From assembly GCF_003989735.1 (NCBI RefSeq), contig NZ_RZGQ01000001.1:27105-91104 (forward strand): a stretch of 64,000 nt of DNA. The letters run 5' to 3'. Shown here piece after piece: positions 53,354-61,645 of the stretch (positions are counted from its first letter, which is position 1; every line of letters begins with the position of its first letter). The notes under the pieces are model-generated. The model did not search any database and was not told the DNA's origin. It worked only from the letters and a program-made list of their open reading frames with translations. Both the position numbers and the translations under genes were made by a program. This DNA is from Legionella sp. km772. GTDB lineage: Bacteria > Pseudomonadota > Gammaproteobacteria > Legionellales > Legionellaceae.

Positions 53354-53917
53354 ATGAATGATCCAAAAATTATTTTAACCACCCCTCGTTTGATATTACG
53401 AACTTGGAAACCAAGTGACATCGCCTTAATGGCTGCTATTAATTCTGACCCATTAGTGATGGAATATTTCCCTGCTACTCAAAATATTGTCGCCACACAA
53501 GCATCAATTGATTACATCACTCAACATTATAAAAATTATGGCTACGGTGTTTATGCAGTGGAAATAAAAGACACGCATGAGTTTATTGGCTTTGTCGGTC
53601 TAGATCACCCCTCATTTGAAATTCCTAACTTTAAACCTATAGGTTTACCTATTGTGGAGATTCTCTGGCGATTATCATCAAGCCATTGGGGTAAAGGATA
53701 CGCCACTGAAGCAGCTAGCGCTGTTTTACACTATGCCTTTACTGAATTAAATCTCGATGAAATTATTTCATTTGCAGTCGTAGCTAATTTTAAGTCTCGC
53801 AGGGTGATGGAAAAAATAGGATTGCATCATTCTGACAAAGATGATTTTGACCATCCAAAACTTGAAGAAAAAAGTCCATTAAGACGACATGTTTTGTACC
53901 GACTAACACGCAACTAA
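53354..53917 (+). CDS. RimJ/RimL-type GNAT acetyltransferase
   Basis: 187 residues. TTPRLILRTWKPSDIALM at the start, EILWRLSSSHWGKGYATEAASAVLHYAF as the acetyl-CoA region, and SRRVMEKIGLHHSDKDDFDHP near the end: the standard RimJ-like organisation. Related to the decayed copy at 21593. First gene of the cargo end of island B. The 181 bases before it hold no recognisable gene, though a 55-codon frame without a clear start runs there. Confidence 0.87.
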   Translation: MNDPKIILTTPRLILRTWKPSDIALMAAINSDPLVMEYFPATQNIVATQASIDYITQHYKNYGYGVYAVEIKDTHEFIGFVGLDHPSFEIPNFKPIGLPIVEILWRLSSSHWGKGYATEAASAVLHYAFTELNLDEIISFAVVANFKSRRVMEKIGLHHSDKDDFDHPKLEEKSPLRRHVLYRLTRN

Positions 53918-53962
53918 GGTACATTTAGAATTTAGGAATTTTTTAAAGTTGAGGAAATCACT

Positions 53963-55711
53963 TTGCCTACAATTGAAAACAACAAATTTTCCAGTTTTTT
54001 TTTGAAAGTCGCCACACCGTATCGATGGTGGTTTTTAGCCATGAGTATGGTAGGTATTTATTCTTCTATCCACAGCGTTATTCAACCTTATGTACTTAAA
54101 GTTATTCTAGACCGTGTAACTACCGCCGGAGCAACCTCCTTTATCTCGAAGTGTCTACCACCCGCTTTATTACTAATTACCCTCGGTTGTTTAATCACCC
54201 TTGTATGGAGATTTTACAATTATTTAGTGCTCAAATCATTACCAAGAATAAAAGCTGATATTGTAACTATGGCAACAGAGCACTTAAGAAACCAGTCTTA
54301 TGCCTTTTTTCAAGATAGGATGAGTGGTGATATCAGCGCTAAAATTTCAGATTTAACCAATAATATCCAAAATGTTGTCAATTCATGGTTCAATATCACA
54401 AGACAAACCTTAACCATCACCTTATCGATTTTTATGGTAGGGACTGTTAGTTGGTACTTTAGCGCTATTTTTCTTGTTGTATCAGCTGTCTTTATCTATT
54501 TATCGTATTATTGTGCAGCAAGCATTAAACCCTATGCACAAGAGTATGCTGCAGCAAAATCGAAATACTCAGGCGCCATCGTTGATTGCTTTAGCAATAT
54601 TTTAAATGTGTTGCTCTTTGCAAGAGAACATCATGAGGCCAAATATTTAGCACACAACACCAATCTAGCTTTAGAAAAAGAAACTAAAATGCAGGTTAAA
54701 AATATGTTCAATGCCTCATTGCTTGGTTTTTTTGCCTGGGTTTTACAAAGCACTTCTATACTATTGCTACTTTATCTTGGTGCCAAAGGTCAAATCACAG
54801 CCGGTGATTTTGCTTTTGTATTTATCTTATCCATAACGGTTATTGATCTCATTTGGTATTTAACTGAAAGTTTATTGGTAGTTGGAGAGCAAGCCGGTAT
54901 TTGTCAGAACGCTCTTGACACCATTTTCACCCCTCACTTACAACCTTTGGTAAATAGTAAACTAAGAATTCAAGAAGGGAACATTGAATTCAAGGAGGTA
55001 CATTTTAATTATGTTGAAGGTAAAAAAGCCATTATCGATTTTAATCTAACAATAAAAGGTGGAAATAAAATTGGTTTAGTTGGCTTTAGCGGTGCAGGAA
55101 AAAGTACCATTGTACAGCTTGTGACCAAGTTATATGATATTGATAAGGGGGATATCTTAATCGATGGGCAAAGCATCAAAGATACTCATAGACAAAGCTT
55201 GCGAGAACACATTGCGTTTATCCCTCAAGATCCCTCTCTATTTCATCGTTCTATTTTTGAAAATATTAAATATGGTTGTACAGAAGCCACGCATGATCAA
55301 GTCATTAATGCTGCCAAACAAGCCCATGCTCATGAGTTTATAAGCCAAATGCCCCAAGGATACGAAACCTTGGTGGGTGAAAGAGGGGTTAAATTATCTG
55401 GCGGGCAAAAACAGAGAATAGCAATTGCTAGAGCTATTTTAAAAAATGCGCCCATTTTAATCTTGGATGAGGCTACTAGTTCGCTAGACTCCATTACTGA
55501 AGAGCTCATCAAGCAGTCTCTGAACTTAGCCATGAACAACAGAACAGTTATAGTCATTGCTCATAGGCTTTCAACTCTTCTATCAATGGATACAATTGTG
55601 GTTATGGATCAAGGTAAAGTTATAGAGCAAGGTAGTCACAATGAGCTAATTTCTCTGAATGGTTTTTATAAAAATCTCTGGGATGCCCAAAGTGGTCATA
55701 GCCTTATTTAA
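53963..55711 (+). CDS. ABC exporter with fused membrane and ATPase domains
   Basis: 582 residues from a TTG at 53963 with GAGGAAAT upstream. N-terminal six-helix exporter domain (to about 320), then ATPase with Walker A GFSGAGKST, signature LSGGQ, Walker B ILILDEATSS and H-loop IAHRLS. It is clearly related to the exporter at 8553 in island A; the two share many identical stretches around the ATPase core. Substrate unknown. Confidence 0.9.
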   Translation: MPTIENNKFSSFFLKVATPYRWWFLAMSMVGIYSSIHSVIQPYVLKVILDRVTTAGATSFISKCLPPALLLITLGCLITLVWRFYNYLVLKSLPRIKADIVTMATEHLRNQSYAFFQDRMSGDISAKISDLTNNIQNVVNSWFNITRQTLTITLSIFMVGTVSWYFSAIFLVVSAVFIYLSYYCAASIKPYAQEYAAAKSKYSGAIVDCFSNILNVLLFAREHHEAKYLAHNTNLALEKETKMQVKNMFNASLLGFFAWVLQSTSILLLLYLGAKGQITAGDFAFVFILSITVIDLIWYLTESLLVVGEQAGICQNALDTIFTPHLQPLVNSKLRIQEGNIEFKEVHFNYVEGKKAIIDFNLTIKGGNKIGLVGFSGAGKSTIVQLVTKLYDIDKGDILIDGQSIKDTHRQSLREHIAFIPQDPSLFHRSIFENIKYGCTEATHDQVINAAKQAHAHEFISQMPQGYETLVGERGVKLSGGQKQRIAIARAILKNAPILILDEATSSLDSITEELIKQSLNLAMNNRTVIVIAHRLSTLLSMDTIVVMDQGKVIEQGSHNELISLNGFYKNLWDAQSGHSLI

Positions 55712-55758
55712 AGTGCTTTGAGCTCATACATTCAAAAATATCCAAGGAGCCCTAGTTT

Positions 55759-56235
55759 ATGGATGTACGTATGATAAAAATTGACCTTCTAAACAACCAT
55801 CCGCATGCCATACCAACGCTTGCAAATATTTGGCATGAAGTGTTAGGTAAAATATGGATGCCAGGGATTGCTATCGAAGAAATTGAAGCTCTATATTATG
55901 AAGAGCTGGAACAGGATATGCCTCTTACCTACATTGCCCTATATGGTGAAATACCTGTAGGGTCATGTACATTGGAATTAGAGGGTGGAATTCGTCCTGA
56001 TCTAAGCCCCTGGCTTGGCGATTTGGTAGTTGCCCCTCAATATCAAAAACAAGGAATAGGCAAAGCTCTTGTTGACGTTGCAGTCAAAAAAGCAAAAGCA
56101 CTAGGCTTCCAAAAACTTTACTTATTTACTTTTGATCCTGCTATACCAGAGTATTATGAGCGCCTTGGATGGAAAAATATTGGTATAGATAAATTTAAAT
56201 CCCATCCCGTAACAGTGATGGAGGTAGGATTATGA
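55759..56235 (+). CDS. GNAT-family N-acetyltransferase (copy of 17690)
   Basis: 158 residues from the ATG at 55759, which has AAGGAG upstream. GNAT motifs VVAPQYQKQGIGKALVDVA and EYYERLGWKNIG. It aligns almost throughout with the island A protein at 17690. The release-factor-like gene follows 28 bases later, so the pair GNAT/RF-like recurs in both islands. Confidence 0.87.
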   Translation: MDVRMIKIDLLNNHPHAIPTLANIWHEVLGKIWMPGIAIEEIEALYYEELEQDMPLTYIALYGEIPVGSCTLELEGGIRPDLSPWLGDLVVAPQYQKQGIGKALVDVAVKKAKALGFQKLYLFTFDPAIPEYYERLGWKNIGIDKFKSHPVTVMEVGL

Positions 56236-56263
56236 AGATAAAAATGCGCCTACGTAATAAGCA

Positions 56264-56671
56264 ATGATTAACAATGATAAATGGGTCAAACTAGCTGAGT
56301 GGATGGAAAAACTTAACATCAGTGAAGACTCACTCATCGAAAAATTTATTCTAGGTAGTGGTAAAGGCGGCCAAAAGCTACATAAAACCGCCTCAACTGT
56401 CTACTTGAAACATAGTCCATCTGGCATTGAGATAAAATGCCAGGATTCCAGAAGCCGTGAGAACAATCGCTATTTCGCAAGACTACGGTTATGTGAAAAA
56501 TACCACTCAATTATCAGTGATGAAAAAACCAAAGAGCAACAAAAGATAGAAAAATTAAACCGCCAGAAAAAGCGTCGATCAAGGCGTTCTAAACAGAAAA
56601 TGCTAGATGAAAAATCAAAGCAAGGTCAACTTAAGATCTTGAGACAAAAACCTACTTCAGTAGAGAGATGA
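56264..56671 (+). CDS. Stand-alone release-factor-like GGQ protein (copy of 24541)
   Basis: 135 residues, same length as the copy at 24541 and near-identical in most positions: GSGKGGQKLHKTAST, YLKHSPSGIEIKC, SRSRENNRYFAR and the basic tail KKRRSRRSKQK. Likely ribosome-rescue peptidyl-tRNA hydrolase without stop-codon specificity. It is the last gene before att2, mirroring the island A end. Confidence 0.85.
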   Translation: MINNDKWVKLAEWMEKLNISEDSLIEKFILGSGKGGQKLHKTASTVYLKHSPSGIEIKCQDSRSRENNRYFARLRLCEKYHSIISDEKTKEQQKIEKLNRQKKRRSRRSKQKMLDEKSKQGQLKILRQKPTSVER

Positions 56672-56688
56672 TGCAATAAAAAAATACA

Positions 56689-56704
56689 GTGACGCAAACG
56701 TGCC
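56689..56704. repeat. Short direct repeat shared with the left end of island B
   Basis: The 16-base motif GTGACGCAAACGTGCC matches 27029-27044 with one change. On the minus strand the flanking bases read GTFAS, recalling the GTFTS end of the first integrase. It may be an integrase arm site or an integrase relic. Confidence 0.4.
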
Positions 56705-56722
56705 TTGAGTGTGACCGCACTC

Positions 56723-56811
56723 TGCCGTTCTAGGCAGTTTTAGGCCGTTTTTCAGTGATTTGATGCATCACAAGGCATTGATTTTAAAGGATTTTAAAAG
56801 TGAAGTACTTC
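56723..56811. repeat. Terminal repeat of island B, colinear with that of island A
   Basis: CTAGGCAGTTTT at 56730 followed by a degenerate second copy, then TGATTTGATGC at 56756 and CAAGGCATTGA at 56771. Order and spacing to the att core (56 bases from TGATTTGATGC) equal those before att1, so the ends of A and B are homologous. Confidence 0.7.
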
Positions 56812-56857
56812 GCTTCGAACCAAGGTGTCGGGGGTTCGAGTCCCTCCGAGCGCGCCA
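56812..56857 (+). repeat. att2: 46-bp tRNA 3'-end copy (attachment site)
   Basis: Identical to att1 (26935-26980) for 46 bases, including the T-arm, acceptor 3' strand and CCA. The preceding bases differ and are not tRNA-like, so this too is a fragment. It bounds island B on the right and lies 43 bases before the second integrase. Confidence 0.85.
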
Positions 56858-56900
56858 TTTAATCGTTTTAAAATCAAATAGTTAGCTCACTATTTTTAAA

Positions 56901-58061
56901 TTAACCTACTGCCCTAATATCACACTGTGGGGATTTTGTGGGGATAGTGTGGGATCCACCTTGTTTTACTCTCAGAATAGTAAGCTCTTTGCTTTCTCGT
57001 CTGCTTTGAATAATTAAATTCGCAGCTTCCAATAAGTTGCTCAACTCGGCCTGAGAATAATGAGTAGTAATCCTGCCAGAACGATGCCCCAACAGATCCT
57101 GTCTATCCTCATAACTTACACCAGCTGCTCGAAGCCTTCTTCCAAAAGTGTGTTTTAAATCATGAACTCTTAGATCACTTAGATTTGCTTTTTTACGCGC
57201 ATTTCGCCAAGCGGTGTTGTTCATGCGTGTAATTGGCTTTCCATTGTAAGAAAACACAAACTCAGAATGAATACCTCTAACCTCCTCAATGACTGCTTTA
57301 GCTTCGTCATTAAGAATAACCAGCCGATCTTCCCCATTTTTTACCAGCTGTCTTAACTCTCCATCCCTATTAATATGGCTAGGAATAATAAAGACGCTCG
57401 TATTTAAGCTTGAAACATGTTTTTCCCATTCCCAACGTAGCTGACATACTTCTTGCTCTCGGCATCCTGTATTAACTTTAAAACGTGCCATTTGATTTAA
57501 ATGAACTGGCAACGCTTCTAAGAACCTTGATTGCTCTGACCAAGATAAAGGAAATGGTGCTCGTGCATCTTTAACTGGCAATAATTTAATCTTAGGAGCA
57601 ACCAGAAGCCACGTTAAACTATTCTCATCAATCCACTCAGTTGCTGCAACGTTTAAAATATGCCGAACTAACTCCAGTGTATTATTAATTGATTTCGTTT
57701 TAAGTTTCGCTTCCTGTTTTGCTTTTATAAATGATTGCAACGTTCCTATATGCACTTGCTCCAAGGTCAAATCACCAATAAACGGGCAAATAGACTTTAG
57801 GAGTATTGCATCGGTATCAATGCTGGCCTTATGTTGATTTTCATTTAAAAATCGCACAGCAGCTTCTTTAAAACTGCGTTTTGGCCTTACTCCATAAATC
57901 GTTGCCTGTCTAATCTCTTCGATCCGCCTGGCTAAGTATTGCTCCGCTTCCTGGAGCGACTTTGTGCCAGTGCTTTCTCGAATGCGATGTCCAAGGACTT
58001 GCTTTTCGATATGCCAAACTTGGCCTCTTTTAAATAGTCCTGTTGTTTGTTTACGTCCCAT
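56901..58061 (-). CDS. int: Tyrosine-family integrase of island C
   Basis: 386 residues. Arg I in FKVNTGCREQEVCQLRW, then HDLKHTFGRRL where the usual His-x-x-Arg has Lys, GHRSGRITTHYS with the nucleophilic Tyr. N-terminal arm-binding domain is present (VWHIEKQVLGHRIRESTGTKS). It belongs to a different subgroup from the island B integrase. Its stop lies 43 bases right of att2, the same layout as the first. The start overlaps the AlpA-like gene. Confidence 0.88.
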   Translation of the reverse strand: MGRKQTTGLFKRGQVWHIEKQVLGHRIRESTGTKSLQEAEQYLARRIEEIRQATIYGVRPKRSFKEAAVRFLNENQHKASIDTDAILLKSICPFIGDLTLEQVHIGTLQSFIKAKQEAKLKTKSINNTLELVRHILNVAATEWIDENSLTWLLVAPKIKLLPVKDARAPFPLSWSEQSRFLEALPVHLNQMARFKVNTGCREQEVCQLRWEWEKHVSSLNTSVFIIPSHINRDGELRQLVKNGEDRLVILNDEAKAVIEEVRGIHSEFVFSYNGKPITRMNNTAWRNARKKANLSDLRVHDLKHTFGRRLRAAGVSYEDRQDLLGHRSGRITTHYSQAELSNLLEAANLIIQSRRESKELTILRVKQGGSHTIPTKSPQCDIRAVG

Positions 58062-58288
58062 GGCTTTGTACTCCTTTGCTCTTTGCCGCCTGGACGCCCA
58101 CTACACTGCTTATATTGATCTACCCAAGCATCCAGGTCAAGTCGATCAAACGCTACACCTTGTTTGCCTATAGGAATTTCTATAAGATTAGGTCTTACGA
58201 AAGTATTAAATCGATTTCTGTCCATGCCAATATACTTGGGGACATCTTTCAAACGAATAAGCCGAGGTAGTAAAGCGATAGTAGACAT
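57932..58288 (-). CDS. AlpA/excisionase-like DNA-binding protein
   Basis: 118 residues from the ATG at 58288. The N-terminal part (RLIRLKDVPKYIGMDRNRFNTFVRPNLIEIPIGKQGVAFDRLDLDAWVDQY) is an AlpA-like HTH; the C-terminal part is basic (FEKALAQSRSRKRS). It overlaps the integrase by 130 bases in another frame, as in the first island, and probably controls excision. No Shine-Dalgarno is evident; a 21-bp hairpin lies just upstream. Confidence 0.78.
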   Translation of the reverse strand: MSTIALLPRLIRLKDVPKYIGMDRNRFNTFVRPNLIEIPIGKQGVAFDRLDLDAWVDQYKQCSGRPGGKEQRSTKPWDVNKQQDYLKEAKFGISKSKSLDIAFEKALAQSRSRKRSNT

Positions 58289-58294
58289 ATTAAA

Positions 58295-58346
58295 AACCAA
58301 AAAACACGATATGTTGGTTTATTTAAACATATCGTGTTTTTTGGTT
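58295..58346. promoter_or_regulatory. Perfect 21-bp inverted repeat next to the AlpA-like gene
   Basis: Arms at 58295-58315 and 58326-58346 are exact inverse complements around a ten-base loop. The repeat is six bases upstream of the AlpA-like ATG, so it covers the expected ribosome-binding region. It may be a terminator for the broken YhcG gene to its right, an operator, or a translation-blocking hairpin for the excisionase. Confidence 0.6.
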
Positions 58347-58395
58347 CAATTGTTTTTCTTTAATTTTTTGAAAAATAATTTATTTGGAATACTTA

Positions 58396-59315
58396 CTATT
58401 CCTCATTGTCCCACTGTAATGCAAACTCGTGTAACTTATTTTGCAATACCGCTTTACTGATTAACTTGGTTTCATACTCTGCAATTAACGTTGGAGAAGC
58501 ATGTCTATTCATTGCATATTTAACAACCTCCTCATCCTTCGTTTTGCAAATTAATATACCAATCGTTGGATTTTCATGTGCTTTCTTTATGTTTTTATCC
58601 AATACTTCTAAATAAAATTGTAATTGTCCTAAATGCGAAGGACTAAATTCGGTGCACTTTAATTCTATTGCAATCATACAGTTAAGTGCGCGATGAAAAA
58701 GCAATAAATCCACACGAAAGTCTTTCATTCCTACTTGCAAAGGGTATTCCTCTCCCATCAAACTAAAATCTGGACCAAGTTCAAGTAGAAATTTTTTTAG
58801 GTTTGCGACCAAGGCTCGTCTTAAATCTTTTTCTTTGTGATCGTCAGGTAAATTTAAAAACTCAAAAACATAACTGTCTTTAAACTTCCCCTTGCTATCA
58901 GGTAATTCTGTCAGCACTGCTGACAGTTTTTGATCGGCAAGCACTGTTCTTTCAAATGTTCCGACGTTTATTAACCTTGAGAAATCGCGCTCAGAGTAAT
59001 GATGTTTGGCAGCTAAATGCAGATAAAACTTTTTTTCTTCCATAGACTTTGTTTTAGACAAAATGTGCAAATGATTTGTCCACGTAATTTCTGTCAGCAC
59101 TGCCGACAGTTCTGTATTCTCATGATAAGTCTCGTAAAATTGCTTCATTCTCCATATGTTACGCGCTGAAAACCCCTTAATTATTGTCCGATAGACCAAT
59201 ATAACTGAATAAGAGTTTTATTGACTTGTAGCCAAACTCTGGATTTAGCCTCAGTAATCATTTGATGCACTTTAGCAAAGTCTACCTGGTTATTTCCTTT
59301 TAATTCTTTGGCCAC
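58396..59315 (-). pseudogene. Broken YhcG/DUF1016 nuclease gene
   Basis: The C-terminal 267 codons (58396-59199) code for the middle and nuclease domain: KGFSARNIWRMKQFYETY, FLLELGPDFSLMGEEYPL, and FRVDLLLFHRALNCMIAIELK (Asp...Glu-x-Lys). The N-terminus lies upstream in another frame: GTG at 59315 with AGGA site, reading to VWLQVNKTLIQLYWSIGQ and stopping. The expected linking segment is missing and the frame shifts, so a deletion inactivated it. The C-terminal frame might still be translated from an internal start. Confidence 0.75.
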
Positions 59316-59337
59316 TTATAAAATTCCTAAAAAATTA

Positions 59338-59823
59338 TCAAATTGACATACTTAATACATCTGTTGGATGAGAGAACAAGCTACCTTCACAAACTACTTT
59401 CGCACTATGCTTTTCGTATAATCGATTTAAATTAGGCTTTAGCGTATCTAGCAAAATCAAATCTGAACCTGCCGTAGCCGCTAGTCGTTTCGCTTCTTCA
59501 ATAATTTGTTTGCCAAACCCTAACCCCCGATATTTTTTATCTACATAGACATACATCAGTTCACGTGCACTTAACCCACGCGAGTTAGGAAACTCATGTT
59601 CTAATAGAGCAAACATCGCTACAGGCTGTCCTGCATAAGTACCAATATACACATCACGGCTAAGCGTATGCATCACGCCTTCCCGATATTCTACCCCTTT
59701 ATTTCGTATATATCCCCACTCATCTTCAGCCCATTTGGCTGCAAGGGGAATATATTCCATACAATCACTTAATCGTGTAAAAGTAAGTTTGTGCTTTGCT
59801 AAAGCGGAACTAAACAATAACAT
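59338..59823 (-). CDS. GNAT-family N-acetyltransferase
   Basis: 161 residues. GNAT core with YVYVDKKYRGLGFGKQII (R-G-x-G-F-G) and DTLKPNLNRLYEKHSAKVV. It lies 15 bases after the MFS gene on the same strand, so it is probably in one unit with the transporter and the 61091 acetyltransferase. Substrate unknown. Confidence 0.84.
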   Translation of the reverse strand: MLLFSSALAKHKLTFTRLSDCMEYIPLAAKWAEDEWGYIRNKGVEYREGVMHTLSRDVYIGTYAGQPVAMFALLEHEFPNSRGLSARELMYVYVDKKYRGLGFGKQIIEEAKRLAATAGSDLILLDTLKPNLNRLYEKHSAKVVCEGSLFSHPTDVLSMSI

Positions 59824-59838
59824 TACAAATACCTCATT

Positions 59839-61113
59839 TTAATAGGCGAAAGCAGATTCCAAACGTATCAATTTTCTTCGGCCTTGTTCACAAATCATTA
59901 TGGAGCCTAATCCTATGATTGCCCCAAACATATAATACCAAGCAGGTGAAATAAAATTATTGGTTGTATTTACCAGCCACATCATCACTATAGGTGTTGT
60001 ACCGCCAAACAATGAAATACCTACATTAAAAGCAACTCCAAACCCACTATAACGATATTGATGAGGAAATAGAGAAACCATATAGGCATTGAGTGGTGCG
60101 TAAGTAATAGCAATCAAAATAGACATGAAAACTAATCCCATAGCGATCAAAACTACGTTTCCGGTGGCAAGTAGAATAAAAATGGGAATACTCAAAAGAA
60201 ATATGCCCACCATACCCAATCGAACTACTTTTAATAGCCCGATTTTGTCTGCTAACAAAGCAGTAAATGGTTCAAGTGTGGCATCAACTGCTAAAGCTAT
60301 GGTGATAATTAATGTTGCTAAACCAAGTGAAATATGAAAATAACTATGCAGGTATGTAGCAGTAAACACATAGGTTCCGAAAGTCATGATACTCACCAAC
60401 CATGCTATCCCTATAATACCAGCTACTGCCAGAGGCGCTTCTTTTAGCGCCGCCAGAAAAGGCAAGCGTCGTTTCTCATATTGAGCAATATGTGCATACT
60501 CAGGTGTTTCAGTAACATGAGTTCGTAAATAAAAAATTAAAATGCCCGCAATCAAAGCCAATCCAAAACCGATTCGCCATCCCCAGTCTGGCATAAATGA
60601 AGCAGTAAAGAATGAAGCTGCCAGGCCAGCCATTATCAAACCAGCACTGTAAGCTGAGCTGGTTAAACAACCATAAAATGCTTTGTTTTCAGGCTTAGCA
60701 TGTTCAACAAGAAAAATAGCAGATCCAGTAAATTCACTACTTGCGACAAAACCTTGAATAACCCTTAACAAAGTAATAAGAAGAGGGGCTGCAATTCCAA
60801 TATATTGGTAAGAAGGAACAACGCTTATTAGAGCTGTAGGAATAGCCATAGCTAGAATACTGAGAGTTAAAGCACGTTTTCTTCCGAACTGATCACCAAT
60901 ATAGCCAAAAAATAGTGAACCTATTGGGGCTAATAAGTAACCAACAGCAAATACACCAAAAGCACTTAAAAGCGAAGCAAATTGATTGTCGTTAGGAAAA
61001 TAAGTCGCTGCAATAATTGGCGCGAAATAGCCAAACAGCGCAAAGTCATACCATTGTAATGCAGTGCCAGAAACGCCAGCGAATAATGCTTTACTCGAAG
61101 AGGATATGTTCAT
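59839..61113 (-). CDS. MFS transporter, MHS (ProP-like) type
   Basis: 424 residues from the ATG at 61113, preceded by AGGAG. Twelve hydrophobic segments; the MHS start LQWYDFALFGYFAPII, loop motif GYIGDQFGRKRAL between helices 2 and 3, and RVIQGFVASSEFTGSAIFLVE are diagnostic. Proton-linked uptake of a carboxylate, betaine or similar metabolite is the family norm. It overlaps the upstream GNAT gene by 23 bases. Confidence 0.88.
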   Translation of the reverse strand: MNISSSSKALFAGVSGTALQWYDFALFGYFAPIIAATYFPNDNQFASLLSAFGVFAVGYLLAPIGSLFFGYIGDQFGRKRALTLSILAMAIPTALISVVPSYQYIGIAAPLLITLLRVIQGFVASSEFTGSAIFLVEHAKPENKAFYGCLTSSAYSAGLIMAGLAASFFTASFMPDWGWRIGFGLALIAGILIFYLRTHVTETPEYAHIAQYEKRRLPFLAALKEAPLAVAGIIGIAWLVSIMTFGTYVFTATYLHSYFHISLGLATLIITIALAVDATLEPFTALLADKIGLLKVVRLGMVGIFLLSIPIFILLATGNVVLIAMGLVFMSILIAITYAPLNAYMVSLFPHQYRYSGFGVAFNVGISLFGGTTPIVMMWLVNTTNNFISPAWYYMFGAIIGLGSIMICEQGRRKLIRLESAFAY

Positions 61114-61603
61114 CAGCAACTCCTATGCTCAACAAGTTATTAATACCCATTTGGTCACACTTAAAAATTTGCCAATCTAATAAAGCGACCCCACCAATTT
61201 TTTTATAAAAATGCCTGGCTTCTCGGTTATTTCGAGATACCCACCACTCTATTCTTGAACAGTCATGAGCAGCTGCTTTACATGCAACATACTTGAATAA
61301 AGCACATCCAACTCCTTGACGCCTATACTTAGGAGAAACATATAAATTCTCAATATAAATTCCCCGCGTTACATTGACACAAATGTTATTTTGGGTGTAA
61401 TTAAACATCACCAAGCCACAAATTTCTTCTTCCACCAAAGCTACACCGATGAAATGGTTAGGCTCATCACAAAAAAGAAGTTCACCAAGCTGTGATTCCG
61501 TTATTTTAATTTTATCCAGAATGTTCTCATACTTTGCCAGCTCCAGGATTATTGCATAAATTTGATTCAAATGCTCGAATTTTGCTTGAATTATTGTCAC
61601 CAT
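61091..61603 (-). CDS. Diamine-acetyltransferase-like GNAT
   Basis: 170 residues. Resembles spermidine/spermine and diamine acetyltransferases: LELAKYENILDKIKITESQLGELLF at the start, IYIENLYVSPKYRRQGVGCALF (acetyl-CoA loop R-R-x-G-V-G) and RIEWWVSRNNREARHFYKKIG. It probably acetylates a polyamine or related amine. First gene of the minus-strand unit with the MHS transporter, which may import or export the same compound. Confidence 0.85.
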   Translation of the reverse strand: MVTIIQAKFEHLNQIYAIILELAKYENILDKIKITESQLGELLFCDEPNHFIGVALVEEEICGLVMFNYTQNNICVNVTRGIYIENLYVSPKYRRQGVGCALFKYVACKAAAHDCSRIEWWVSRNNREARHFYKKIGGVALLDWQIFKCDQMGINNLLSIGVADEHILFE

Positions 61604-61645
61604 AGGATATCTTAATAAGGGTTGTAAATAATGTGATCATAAACT

